Shown here one piece after another: positions 39,511 to 49,100 of a stretch of DNA of 64,000 nt. The stretch covers positions 1 through 64,000 of the forward strand of contig JAHBVL010000010.1 of NCBI GenBank assembly GCA_019637585.1, in the 5' to 3' direction. How positions within the stretch are numbered: position 1 is the first letter of the stretch; each line of letters begins with the position of its first letter. Below the pieces are notes generated by a model. It was given only the letters and a program-made list of their open reading frames with translations, did not search any database and had not been told where the DNA came from. A program made the translations under genes and the position numbers. This DNA comes from Thermomicrobiales bacterium (lineage in GTDB: Bacteria; Chloroflexota; Chloroflexia; Thermomicrobiales; UBA6265).

Positions 39511-41150
39511 TAGTCGGCAGCCGATAGCGCCGTCGCGGCGGCGGCTTCTTCCTCGGCCTGGCGTTGTTCGGCCGACTTGATCACGATCTCGTCGTCGATC
39601 ATGAAGTAGGAGAGAACGGCAACGGCCAGCATGGCGACGCCTGAGAAGATGACCGACCGGTCCATCCCCTTCATGAAGGCTTCGGAGCTGACGTGCTGAA
39701 TCGTTGCGATGCGATCGTCGCTGATGCCCAGCTCGGTGGCGATTGCCTCCACGACATGACCGCCATAGTTCATCCCCGACCCGATGACGCCGGCAAGCTG
39801 CGCGACAGAATCCGGCGCGTCGGCCAGCGTGTCTCGCAGCTCATCCGAGTTACGGAAGTGGTCCTGATAGGCCCGGTTGGCCAGCGTCCCCAGGAGCGCG
39901 ACGCCGAAGGCCGTCCCGATTTCCCGCAATGAGCCATTGACCGCCGATGCGACGCCGCTCTTGTCGCTGGGCACGCTGTTGAGCACTGCGGTGGTCATCG
40001 GCGCCCAGATGAAGCTCATCCCCAGACCGATCACCAGAAAAGCCGGCAGGAGATACCAGTAGGACGAGTCGGTGCCGGTCAGGAGAAGCAGGAGCGTTCC
40101 CACTCCTGTCACTGACATACCGAAACTGAGGAGGCGGCGTGGTCCGAGTTTGTTGATCATCGACCCGGAAATTGGCGAGAAGATCATCATCACCACGACC
40201 ATCGGCAGCAAAGCGAGACCAGTCTTGATCGCCGAGAAGCCATGGACGTTCTGCTGATAGAGGGTCAGGAAGAAGGAGACCCCGGTGATCAGGAAGGCGA
40301 TCATGAACGAATCGATGTTCGCGCCCGTGAAGGTGCGGGACCGGAAGAATTCGAGCGGAATCATCGGTCGTTCGGTGTTCGCTTCCACCCAGATGAAGAT
40401 CGGCAGAAGAATCGCAGCAACGGCGAAGGCCAGCAGGATCACGGAGTCGGTCCAGCCCCGCTCGCCGGCTTCGATCAATCCCCAGGTGAGTGAGGCGATG
40501 AATCCCGTGATCAGGATGGTGCCGGGGATATCTGTGGCGACTGTGCCCGACTCATCGCGCGATTCGCGAACAGTGGCCATGGTCACCAGGAAGGCCATGA
40601 TGCCGATCGGGATGTTGATCAGGAAGATCCATTCCCAGGATGCGTACTCGACGATGGCCCCGCCCACGATCGGACCGAGCGCCAGGCTGGAAACCGAGAC
40701 GGCGCTCCAGATGCCGACCGCTTTGCCCCGTTCTTCCGGCGGAAAAGCTGCCGAGATGAGCGAAAGGGAGAGGGGCATGATGAACGCCGCGCCAAGACCC
40801 TGCAGCGCGCGCATGATGATCAGCATTTCCATGCTGTTGGAAAAGGCGGCGATGAACGAGGTGATCGTGAACATCGCCAGACCGGCCAGGAACCAGCTCT
40901 TGCGGCCAAACCTGTCGCCAAGACCACCAGCCGTGATCTGCAATGATGCGAACACCAGCGTATAGGCCGAAACGACCCATTGGAGCTGGGTCGTGGTGGC
41001 GTCGAGTTCGCGCGAAATCGTCGGCAGCGCGATGTTGACGACCAGGTTGTCCAGAAGCGCCATGAAGAGCGCAAAGCAGGCGGCTATCAGCGTAAACCAC
41101 TTCGCGTTGCCATCGGTCACACGACCGTTCAATCCACTTACCTGCGCCAT
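39510..41150 (-). CDS. MFS multidrug exporter, DHA2 (14-helix) family
   Basis: A 546-residue transporter of the EmrB/QacA (DHA2) drug:proton antiporter family, with 14 predicted helices. Motif A is GGLGDRFGRKS after helix 2, and a motif C-like GPIVGGAI lies in helix 5. LLDNLVVNIALPTISREL in helix 1 is a family hallmark. The ATG at 41150 has a strong GGAGGT site. The stop is directly followed by the GTCCGGG heptad array. It sits between surface-protein genes but is monocistronic as far as the sequence shows. Substrates are not predictable. Confidence 0.9.
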   Translation of the reverse strand: MAQVSGLNGRVTDGNAKWFTLIAACFALFMALLDNLVVNIALPTISRELDATTTQLQWVVSAYTLVFASLQITAGGLGDRFGRKSWFLAGLAMFTITSFIAAFSNSMEMLIIMRALQGLGAAFIMPLSLSLISAAFPPEERGKAVGIWSAVSVSSLALGPIVGGAIVEYASWEWIFLINIPIGIMAFLVTMATVRESRDESGTVATDIPGTILITGFIASLTWGLIEAGERGWTDSVILLAFAVAAILLPIFIWVEANTERPMIPLEFFRSRTFTGANIDSFMIAFLITGVSFFLTLYQQNVHGFSAIKTGLALLPMVVVMMIFSPISGSMINKLGPRRLLSFGMSVTGVGTLLLLLTGTDSSYWYLLPAFLVIGLGMSFIWAPMTTAVLNSVPSDKSGVASAVNGSLREIGTAFGVALLGTLANRAYQDHFRNSDELRDTLADAPDSVAQLAGVIGSGMNYGGHVVEAIATELGISDDRIATIQHVSSEAFMKGMDRSVIFSGVAMLAVAVLSYFMIDDEIVIKSAEQRQAEEEAAAATALSAAD

Positions 41151-41437
41151 AGAACGACCTCCAGATTAGGTGAGCATCCTCGTATGTCTGCAACGTGCCG
41201 GGTCCACTCGACGCATCATCAGCCGCCCTGGTAGACCCCGGCTGGTTGGATCAACGCGCAGGGGTCTCCGATGTGAGATTCGACACATCCGCTTGCGATA
41301 GGGAGCGCCGGGCCCGGACCGGACGTTGCGAGTTCGCGATTGCCGGCGCCACTGCGCCAGCATCTATCCTACGAGTCGGCAGCGCAGAGTCAAGTGCTTA
41401 TTCCGGGCAATCTGGAAATGCACAAGGGGAAGGGATT

Positions 41438-41461
41438 GGGCGGACGGACCAAAGTCCGCCC
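41438..41461 (-). terminator. Terminator hairpin of the 1325-residue surface gene
   Basis: GGGCGGAC (41438-41445) and GTCCGCCC (41454-41461) form a perfect 8-bp stem just past the stop of the minus-strand gene at 41476. Only a short T-run follows on that strand. The rest of the spacer 41151-41437 shows no gene. Confidence 0.5.
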
Positions 41462-41475
41462 GCCCATTCTGTTGC

Positions 41476-44400
41476 CTAGCGCCCGGTGGACTCGCGCGCC
41501 GTCGCGAAGCGCGGGCGGAGGACCGCTGTTCCGGCCAGGAGCGCCGCCACAGCCAGGAACAGCCAGGCGTTGGTCTGGTCTCCGGAGCGGAGGGTGTCGC
41601 CATGTCCGGTATTCGGCAACTGGTCGATCGAGCCAACGCCGTCACCAGGTTTGCCTGGTTTTCCAGGCTTCCCGGGCTTGGTGGGATCAGTCGGATCGGT
41701 CGGGTCCGTCGGATCGCCGCTCACCTTCTCCACGATGGCGAATGGCGAGAAGTGATCGGTCTGGCCGCAGATCAGTCCAGCGACCGGGTCGTTCGACGTC
41801 GTGATGTCGACCCAGGCGTCGCCGTCGTAATGCAGGAGCGCCACCTCTTCCGGATTCTCGAAGTAGCCGGGATCGTAGGCCAGGCAGAGCGTGGCGATGC
41901 CGTCGAAGGTAGCGGTCGTGGAGATGTCGAAGAAGAGTCCGCCGACCTCGAAGAGTCCCGCTGGAAGCGCAGGTAGTTCGTCGATGTCGTCGCCGGTGAT
42001 CTGCTCGATTGTTGTCACACCGGGCGACGTGACGTTCGGGAAGGTGATCGATGAGCCCTCCGGGGCGCCCTCGGGTTCGATCGTGATCGGTGTTTCGGAC
42101 GCGGGCGTGTTGGGCTCTTCTCCGCCCCCGCCGAGCGACGGCACAACGCCGAATGGCGAGAGACTGGTGACGTCGCCGCAAATCTCCCCACTGGCCGGAT
42201 AGCCGGGGCTGGTGATGTCGACCCAGTCGCTCCCATCGAAGTGGAGAAGGTGGTCGAGCGGGTTGCTGGAGGGCAGACAGATGGTGATGGTGCCGTCGTA
42301 GTTCGCCGTGGTCGTGATCTCGTAGTACGTCGCGTCTCCAAGGGAGAAGAGCGCGCCGCTCGGCTGCTCGGGAAGCTGGAGGGGCGAGATGACGTCGATC
42401 GTGGTCAACCCGGAATCGGTGACCGTCTCGAATTCGACGCTCGCGCCAGATACCCCGATCGGCTCAACCGTCACCCCGGAGCCGGCCGCGGTGTTCTCGC
42501 CGTGAACGAGTGTGACGTTGACCGGGCGAACTTGGCCCATGGTCACGCTGCGCGGTTGCGCCAATGGTTGACCGGTTGGCGCAACCGTCTCAATGATGTT
42601 GAAAAGTCCGTTGCTTGGCCAGATAGTCGTTGTGATGGAGATGATGCCGTCTTCGTTGTCATCGCATCCCCTCTGGACCCAGCTCACATTCCAGGCAGTG
42701 ATGAGCACGCAGGCTCCGGTGACGGCCGAGCCTGATGCATCGACCGTCTGTATGACGAAGAAGGTGCGCAAGTCGGGTGGGGCAAACACGATGGTATGGG
42801 CTGTCGTCTCCGGCAGGGTGATCTCATCCTGGCCGCTCGACAAACCACCAATCATGATGCTGACGTAGTACGTGCCATCTTCCAGACCGTAAAGCCTCAA
42901 CGTTCCGTCGACGACGCCGTCGGCAGAATCTGGGTAGCTGAAGCCCAGCGACTCGTCCTGGATGTAAAACTCCGCGCCCGGGATGAGATTGCCGGCGGCA
43001 TCCTCCGCGGTGAGGACGAGTGAAAGCGGCTGCGCGATGTTGACGACGTCGATGGATGCGACACTCTCGAGATCGACGTCGACCGGCGCGGCGATGCCAT
43101 ATCCCCATGGCGCTACCGTCTGCGTAACGGTCACGTTGCCGCCGATGTTGTAGAGCGTTGTGACGCCATCCAGTGCGCCGTCATGGCCGTCGCATGTTTC
43201 CTCGAGTGTGCCGGGATCGAAGCAGCCGCCAGCCAGCGGATCGCCATTGCCATCCTCGAGATGAATCGTCAACACACCGTCGGTGCGCGACGTGAAATCG
43301 ATGCCGACGGGCGTGACAGCGCCGTCGACGATCGAAACGGGGATGTTTCCCGAGGGAGGCCCGGCGAATCCGACCGGGAATACAGCAGAGACCTCGTAGT
43401 CGCCGGCAGGAAGGTTGTAGAAGGTCACCTTTCCATCCGCTGCCTGGAAGAGGGTTGCATCGCAGACCGACATCGCGTTCGATCCCGAATCCGCCAGCTG
43501 AATGCAGACGTCAACGCCCGGGTTGCCAGGGACGCCATCGAATGAGAGGGAGACGACGAGCGATGGCGTGAGCTGAACGGTTTCGACAACGACGCTCGGG
43601 ACGGGGGATTCGATCGTAACCGAGTGATCGAACACGCCAACGCCGAGTTGCGGTCCCAGCCATTGCGACAGCGTGGCGACATACGTGCCGGGTTGAACCG
43701 CCAGCGAACGGAAGATCATGCTGCCGTTGGGTTGCCCATCTTCATCGTCATAGGCGTCGAAGTTCCCGATGTTGAAGCCAAGTCCCGGGAAGGGTGCGCC
43801 GTTTTCGTCGACAACGTTGAACTGGAGCACGGAGGGTGCCGACGTACGGGCGTGTTCGAACCGGTAGACCACGGTTTCGCCGGGAGCCGCGGACAGCGAC
43901 TCCGGCAACTCGCTGACCAGCTCGAACCCGGAGGGCGGATAGTACTCAGCAGTCTCAAATGACTCGACGATCGTCGACGGGGAATAGGGCAGTGGACCGG
44001 TGTACATGACGATGACGGAGTCGAGACCAGGGCTGTACTCGACATTCTGCTCGTCGCAGAACGTATGGAAGTCCCAGAGCGAGCCGCCAACGATGGAGCT
44101 GACTGACACACAGACGCTGATGCCTGCCGCTGCCAGCGGCAGCAACTGGCCATCCTGCCCGACCAGCTCGATCACGATGCGTCCGTGGGTTTCCATGTCC
44201 GGTTCGGGAACAGGAGGAGAGGTGGCGAAATAGACGAAGATCCAGGTATCAGCGCTCGCGTTGATTTCGACGGATTTCGATTCCACGTTTGCGTCACCGA
44301 ATCCCTCGGGGGTCTCGATCAGGGTGACACAGTACGAACCGGGGTCGATTGCTGCCTGACCAGAGCCGGATACGCCGTCGATGATCACCTGCGCGACCTC

Positions 44401-45453
44401 GTCGCCGGTCGTCTGGCAATCCGATCCCTCGGTGACCGAGAACCGAGCGCCGCCTGGCGGCATGGTCTGTGAATAGGCCTCGATCCTGAGCATTCCCTGT
44501 CCGGTTGGTTCCAGGACGACCCAGTGATCGACTGTCGTGCCGGGCGCCGCCGAGAGTGTGGTTGGCAACGACTCCGGATCGGCGAGCTGCCAGAGCGGCA
44601 GCGGCGTGAAACTGGTCAGGGTCGCGCCCGACGCGGTCACATAGATCTCGATGACCGAATCAGTGCCCTGGGGGCCGGTGAAGTGATCGGAGTCGCAGAT
44701 CGTCGTGATGTCGTTCATCTGCGCGGGGGTGATGTCGACGCACGAATCGGCGAAATAGACCGGGTTGTCTTCCGCGTCTACCAGATGGAGCCGAACCAGG
44801 CCGAAAACGGATGGATCGGGGGGCGGTGGTGGATACACCGTGTAGGTTGCACTGATCGACGTCGTCTGGCCCGACTGAATCGTGACGCTATGGACGTCGG
44901 GGGAAACGCCGGAGTAGCCCGCTGGACCCGTGTAATAGAGGACGCAGTACATGCCCGGTTGCAGCTCATCATTGAGCGCGATGCCCAGGTTGTCGGTGGA
45001 GATCGTTGTGACATAATCCTCAACGAACGCGCAATCGGGAACTGTGGCGTAGACCTCCCATTGCGAGGACTCTACAGGCAGGTTGTTGCCGTCGCGAACC
45101 GTCAGCTCCAGGGTTCCGGGTTCCGCCGCTGCCGTGACAGGAGAATCCTCACCGGATGGTGGGGTGGATTGCGATGAGTCGGTGTCCGATGCGCCGGACT
45201 GATCATCGGGTGTTTCGGTGGTGCCTGGCGGGCCGGTTTGCCCGGTATCGGCGTTTTCGGAGGACTGATCGCTGGTTCCGGATGGCTCAGTCGGCGCCGG
45301 ATCGCCTGATTCGGCGACCGTCTCTTCGGTGGTTGGAGGCTGCGTGTCGTCCGACTGCGCCCCCGCCATTTGCGGGCCAGAAATGGGAAGAATGAGCGCG
45401 CTCACCAAAATGAGCGCCACGATCAATCTCGGAATGCGGGTGTCGAGGACCAT
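41476..45453 (-). CDS. LPNTG-anchored multidomain surface protein (SpaA/Cna-B-like repeats)
   Basis: A 1325-residue exported protein. A Sec signal (residues 8-30) is followed by a Thr/Ser/Pro/Asp-rich stalk to about 110. The body is a series of SpaA/Cna-B-like prealbumin domains, each with a sentence such as FDGVPGNPGVDVCIQLADSG followed by GDYEVSAVFP-type strands. Two copies of a beta domain near the C-terminus share the pattern DISTTATFDGxxxxCLxYDP and ICGxTxxxSPFAI. A Gly/Lys/Pro spacer (KPGKPGKPG) then LPNTG (about 1279), a hydrophobic helix and RPRFATARESTGR follow, 47 residues from motif to end, the same distance as in the Cys-rich protein. It is probably sortase-anchored. Confidence 0.8.
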   Translation of the reverse strand: MVLDTRIPRLIVALILVSALILPISGPQMAGAQSDDTQPPTTEETVAESGDPAPTEPSGTSDQSSENADTGQTGPPGTTETPDDQSGASDTDSSQSTPPSGEDSPVTAAAEPGTLELTVRDGNNLPVESSQWEVYATVPDCAFVEDYVTTISTDNLGIALNDELQPGMYCVLYYTGPAGYSGVSPDVHSVTIQSGQTTSISATYTVYPPPPPDPSVFGLVRLHLVDAEDNPVYFADSCVDITPAQMNDITTICDSDHFTGPQGTDSVIEIYVTASGATLTSFTPLPLWQLADPESLPTTLSAAPGTTVDHWVVLEPTGQGMLRIEAYSQTMPPGGARFSVTEGSDCQTTGDEVAQVIIDGVSGSGQAAIDPGSYCVTLIETPEGFGDANVESKSVEINASADTWIFVYFATSPPVPEPDMETHGRIVIELVGQDGQLLPLAAAGISVCVSVSSIVGGSLWDFHTFCDEQNVEYSPGLDSVIVMYTGPLPYSPSTIVESFETAEYYPPSGFELVSELPESLSAAPGETVVYRFEHARTSAPSVLQFNVVDENGAPFPGLGFNIGNFDAYDDEDGQPNGSMIFRSLAVQPGTYVATLSQWLGPQLGVGVFDHSVTIESPVPSVVVETVQLTPSLVVSLSFDGVPGNPGVDVCIQLADSGSNAMSVCDATLFQAADGKVTFYNLPAGDYEVSAVFPVGFAGPPSGNIPVSIVDGAVTPVGIDFTSRTDGVLTIHLEDGNGDPLAGGCFDPGTLEETCDGHDGALDGVTTLYNIGGNVTVTQTVAPWGYGIAAPVDVDLESVASIDVVNIAQPLSLVLTAEDAAGNLIPGAEFYIQDESLGFSYPDSADGVVDGTLRLYGLEDGTYYVSIMIGGLSSGQDEITLPETTAHTIVFAPPDLRTFFVIQTVDASGSAVTGACVLITAWNVSWVQRGCDDNEDGIISITTTIWPSNGLFNIIETVAPTGQPLAQPRSVTMGQVRPVNVTLVHGENTAAGSGVTVEPIGVSGASVEFETVTDSGLTTIDVISPLQLPEQPSGALFSLGDATYYEITTTANYDGTITICLPSSNPLDHLLHFDGSDWVDITSPGYPASGEICGDVTSLSPFGVVPSLGGGGEEPNTPASETPITIEPEGAPEGSSITFPNVTSPGVTTIEQITGDDIDELPALPAGLFEVGGLFFDISTTATFDGIATLCLAYDPGYFENPEEVALLHYDGDAWVDITTSNDPVAGLICGQTDHFSPFAIVEKVSGDPTDPTDPTDPTKPGKPGKPGKPGDGVGSIDQLPNTGHGDTLRSGDQTNAWLFLAVAALLAGTAVLRPRFATARESTGR

Positions 45454-45683
45454 CGAACAGCTCCCAACTCACTGGTAGAGACGTGTCGCACATACACATA
45501 CCGCCCCTTCGGCCAAGACCTGTTGCGTACATCCCTGGCGCGGTGGAGCGGCTGTTCTTGCCATATCGGCGTCTTACTTTCCGGAACTCTAGCAAAACCA
45601 TGCCAGACCGTCTACGCAATGTGCAGGGCGTCGACGAGTAGGGCACAATCGACCGAGGAACGGCCAAGCCAGGGAGGATCGAC

Positions 45684-46055
45684 ATGTCCAGAATCGCCGT
45701 CGAACGGGTCTATGACGATCCTGCTGCATTGCCCGCCGGGAAGCGAATCCTGGTCGACCGGCTGTGGCCGCGCGGTCTCACCAAAGAGCGGGCGGCGCTC
45801 GATCTCTGGTTGAAGGAGATCGCCCCAAGCACTGAGCTTCGCCGGGAGTTTCACAGCGGGGCGCTGGACTGGGATGCGTTCCGCAAGCGGTACATCGCCG
45901 AGGTCGATGCCAATCCAGACGCCTTTGCCGAATTGCTCACTCAGGTGAAGGCTGGTCCGGTGCTGCTCCTCTACGGCAGCCACGATACCGAACACAATCA
46001 TGCTCTCATCCTTCGCGATTTCCTCCAGTCCCGGCTCGACGGGCCGGGCGACTGA
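45684..46055 (+). CDS. DUF488 family protein
   Basis: A 123-residue DUF488 protein. Conserved features are RVYDDPAALPAGKRILVDRLWPRGLTKE near the start, ApSTELRREF and LLYGSHDTEHNHALIL. The function of the family is not established; members are often found near heme or DNA-repair genes and may be nucleases. The ATG has a GGGAGG site 6 bases upstream. It is monocistronic and convergent with the giant surface gene, with a shared hairpin terminator. Confidence 0.85.
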   Translation: MSRIAVERVYDDPAALPAGKRILVDRLWPRGLTKERAALDLWLKEIAPSTELRREFHSGALDWDAFRKRYIAEVDANPDAFAELLTQVKAGPVLLLYGSHDTEHNHALILRDFLQSRLDGPGD

Positions 46056-46071
46056 TCTCCCCTGATCCGAA

Positions 46072-46109
46072 CCCGGCAACGCCATCTCCGAAGAGATGAC
46101 ATTGCCGGG
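46072..46109. terminator. Hairpin between the convergent DUF488 and giant genes
   Basis: CCCGGCAA...CATCTC and GAGATG...TTGCCGGG pair around a CGAA loop, with a 3-base mismatch in the middle, at 46072-46109. It is positioned to end both convergent transcripts. Confidence 0.6.
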
Positions 46110-46123
46110 CCGGACCGACGTGC

Positions 46124-49100
46124 TCAGGTCAGCTCGAAAGAGGCGGTGATGCTGACGTCGTCGACCGTCGTGGCGGTGACGGCATAGCATCCCGGAGACG
46201 AGGGTGTCGTCCAGCGCACCTGGAACTTGTTCGTGGCGAAGGCCAGACCGGAGATCGCCTGCGGCGACCCGAGTGCCGAACCATCCTCACAGCTCACCGG
46301 CGTGTAGGTCAGAGAGGCGACCGATGAGAGCTCGCTCACCACATCCCCATTGAAGGTGACCGCAAATCGTAGCCAGACCTTGGTCCCGCCGGCATAGACG
46401 TTGGGCTGCCCCATCAGCACTGGACTGGTGAAGGTCGAGACTTCGTAGAGACCGGAGTTCCCCCAGAGGGTGAACTCGGCGGTCGCAGAATCACCTCCCG
46501 CCGCGGTGGCGGTGACCAGGAAGCATCCGTCGATCTCCGGCGATACCCAGGTCGTCTCGAACCGGCTGCCGGTGTAGGAGACGCCACCGATGGAATTCGA
46601 GCCACCGATGAGATCACCAGTGCCGCAATCGACCTGTTGCCAGGCAAGCGATTCGACCAACCCCAGATCGGACATCCGATCCTCGTCCCGGTAGATCCTG
46701 AAGCGGAGGGAGATCGATTTGCCTCCCTCCAGGGAGTTGACCGACTCCATCAGCACCGGGCTGAGGAACCCATCGACCGTGATGATGCCCGGGTTGCCGT
46801 AGAGCTCGATTTGCGTCGACATCGCCTGACCGTCGGATGCCTCTGCCCGGAGCCGGAAGCAGGTATCGACTTCCGGTGTGGCCCAGGAGGCGTTGAACCG
46901 GTTCGACGCGAAGGTCAGTCCGGCGAGGAGCGATCCGGCGAGCCCGCCGTCGATTTCGGCGCCCGATGTGCAATCGATCTCGACATAGCTCAAATCGGTG
47001 ATCACACCTGTGTCGCTGACCAGATCACCATTGAGCGTGACCTTGAAGCGGACCGCCAGATTGCGTCCTCCCTCGTGCAGGTGATTGCCCATGACGATCG
47101 GGCTGAGGAAACCTGCGCCGAATTCGTACAACCCCGAGTTGCCCCAGAGCTCATAGTCGGCGGTGATGCTATCCCCCTCCACCTTGGCGATCAGCTGGAA
47201 GCAGCCGTCGATCTCCGGCGTGGTCCAGGTGGTCTGGAAGCGTTTGTTGACGACAACCGGCTCCGGCAGGGCGACGAATTCGCCGATCAGCACCGACGCA
47301 TCGCCACACTCGACCTGCTGATAGCCGAGCGCATCGAGATAGGAGAGATCGGAAACGCGGTCCTCATCCCGATAGATGTAGAAGCGGACATTCACCGGTT
47401 TGCCGCCTTCGAGTGAGTTGACCCCGTCCATCAGAACCGGCGACTGGAAGCCGTCGATAGTGAGAATGCCCGGATTCCCCGTGAGCTCAATGGTCGATTC
47501 GATGAACTGACCGTCGACGGCTTCGGCGTGGAGGAGGTAGCAGGTGTCGACCTCCGGCGTCAGCCACGTCGTCTGGAAGCGATTGCTGGCATAGGTCAGA
47601 CCGGCGATCTGGATGGGAGCGACGCCATCCAGCGCAGAGCCTGTCGAGCAATCGATCTCCTGGACGCGGAGCGTGGAGATGACCGAGGGGTCCGTTTGCA
47701 GGTCGCCGTTGAGCGTCACCTTGAACCGAATGATGAGCGTGTTGCCGCCGATCATTTCGGTGACGCCGCCCGTGACGACTGGCGCGAGGAAGCCGGCGCC
47801 GAACTCGTACCACCCCGAGTTGCCCCAGAGCTCGAAGCTGGCCGTCGCGACCGCTCCCGCTGCTTCGGCTCGCAGCTGGAAGCAGCCGTCGATCTCCGGC
47901 GTAGTCCAGACGGTCTGGAACCGGTTCGAAGCGTAGGCGAGCCCGGCAATGGCCACCGACCCACCGATCGCTTCACCGCTGACGCAGTCAACTTGTGTAG
48001 AGGTGAGCGAGTCGACGATCCCGACGTCGGTGACGCGGTCCTCATCCCGATAGACCTGGAAGCGAACCTGTACCGTTTTTCCTCCTTCGAGCGAGTTCAC
48101 GCCGTCCATCAGCACCGGTGACAGGAAACCGTTGATCGTGTGGATGCCCGGGTTGCCCGTCAGCTCGAACTCGGCCACGGTCATTGCCCCATCGGTCGTC
48201 GTGGCGCTGACGATGAAGCAGCCGTCGATCTCGGGCGTCGTCCAGCGGACCTGGAAGCGGGATCCGGTCCAGGTCAGACCGGGGATGGCGACCGGATCCG
48301 TCGCTGTGGCGCACGGCTGATAGGTCACCGAGGCGATCACGGCCGGATCGGTGAGGGTGACGCCCTCCTGCTTGACAGTGAAGCGGAGGTTGATCGCAGT
48401 TCCGCCCACCATGGAGGTCACACCGCCGGCGACCACGGGGCTCTGGAAGGGGCTGATCACCATCGGCGGAGCGAGGACTTCCGGTTCGGCGATGGCGAAC
48501 GGCGAAAGCGAGCTAGTCCAACCGCAGATGATCCCGTTGACGGTGTCGTTGCCCGACGTGATCGCGATCCAGTCGCCGGCGAAGTGGAGGAGCTGCAATG
48601 CCTCGGGATCGGCAAAGGCAGCTGGCTCATAGGGCAGGCAAATCTCGATCATTCCTTCGAACAGGGCGGTCGTCGAGATGTCGAAGAAGAGCGCGGTGTC
48701 GATCGAGAACCCGGCCGGCAGCGCGGGTGGGTTGGTGTCCACCGTGACCGTTGTCGTTCCGGCCTGCGTCACGTTGTCGAAGGTCAGGGTGATGCCGGTG
48801 CCGGGATCGGTGAACGTGCTGCCGGACCCTGCCGCGGTGTTTGGCGGGCTGAGATAGCCGTCGTGCACCAGGGTCATGGTGACGGGCCGGGCATCGACGA
48901 GGGTCACCGAGGTGGCCGGCGCCTTGGCGAGCCCAGTCGGCGCCGTGCTTTCGATGATCCAGTACTGGCCGATGCCGATGCTCTGGTACGGAAGGAAGAT
49001 GGAGGTCTGACCATCGTTCTGTCCGTCGTCGGCGTCGCAGACAGGTCCCCAGGAGATGCTGCCCGTGCGATAGAGGTGGTAGCAGCCTCCGGGCGCCGGG

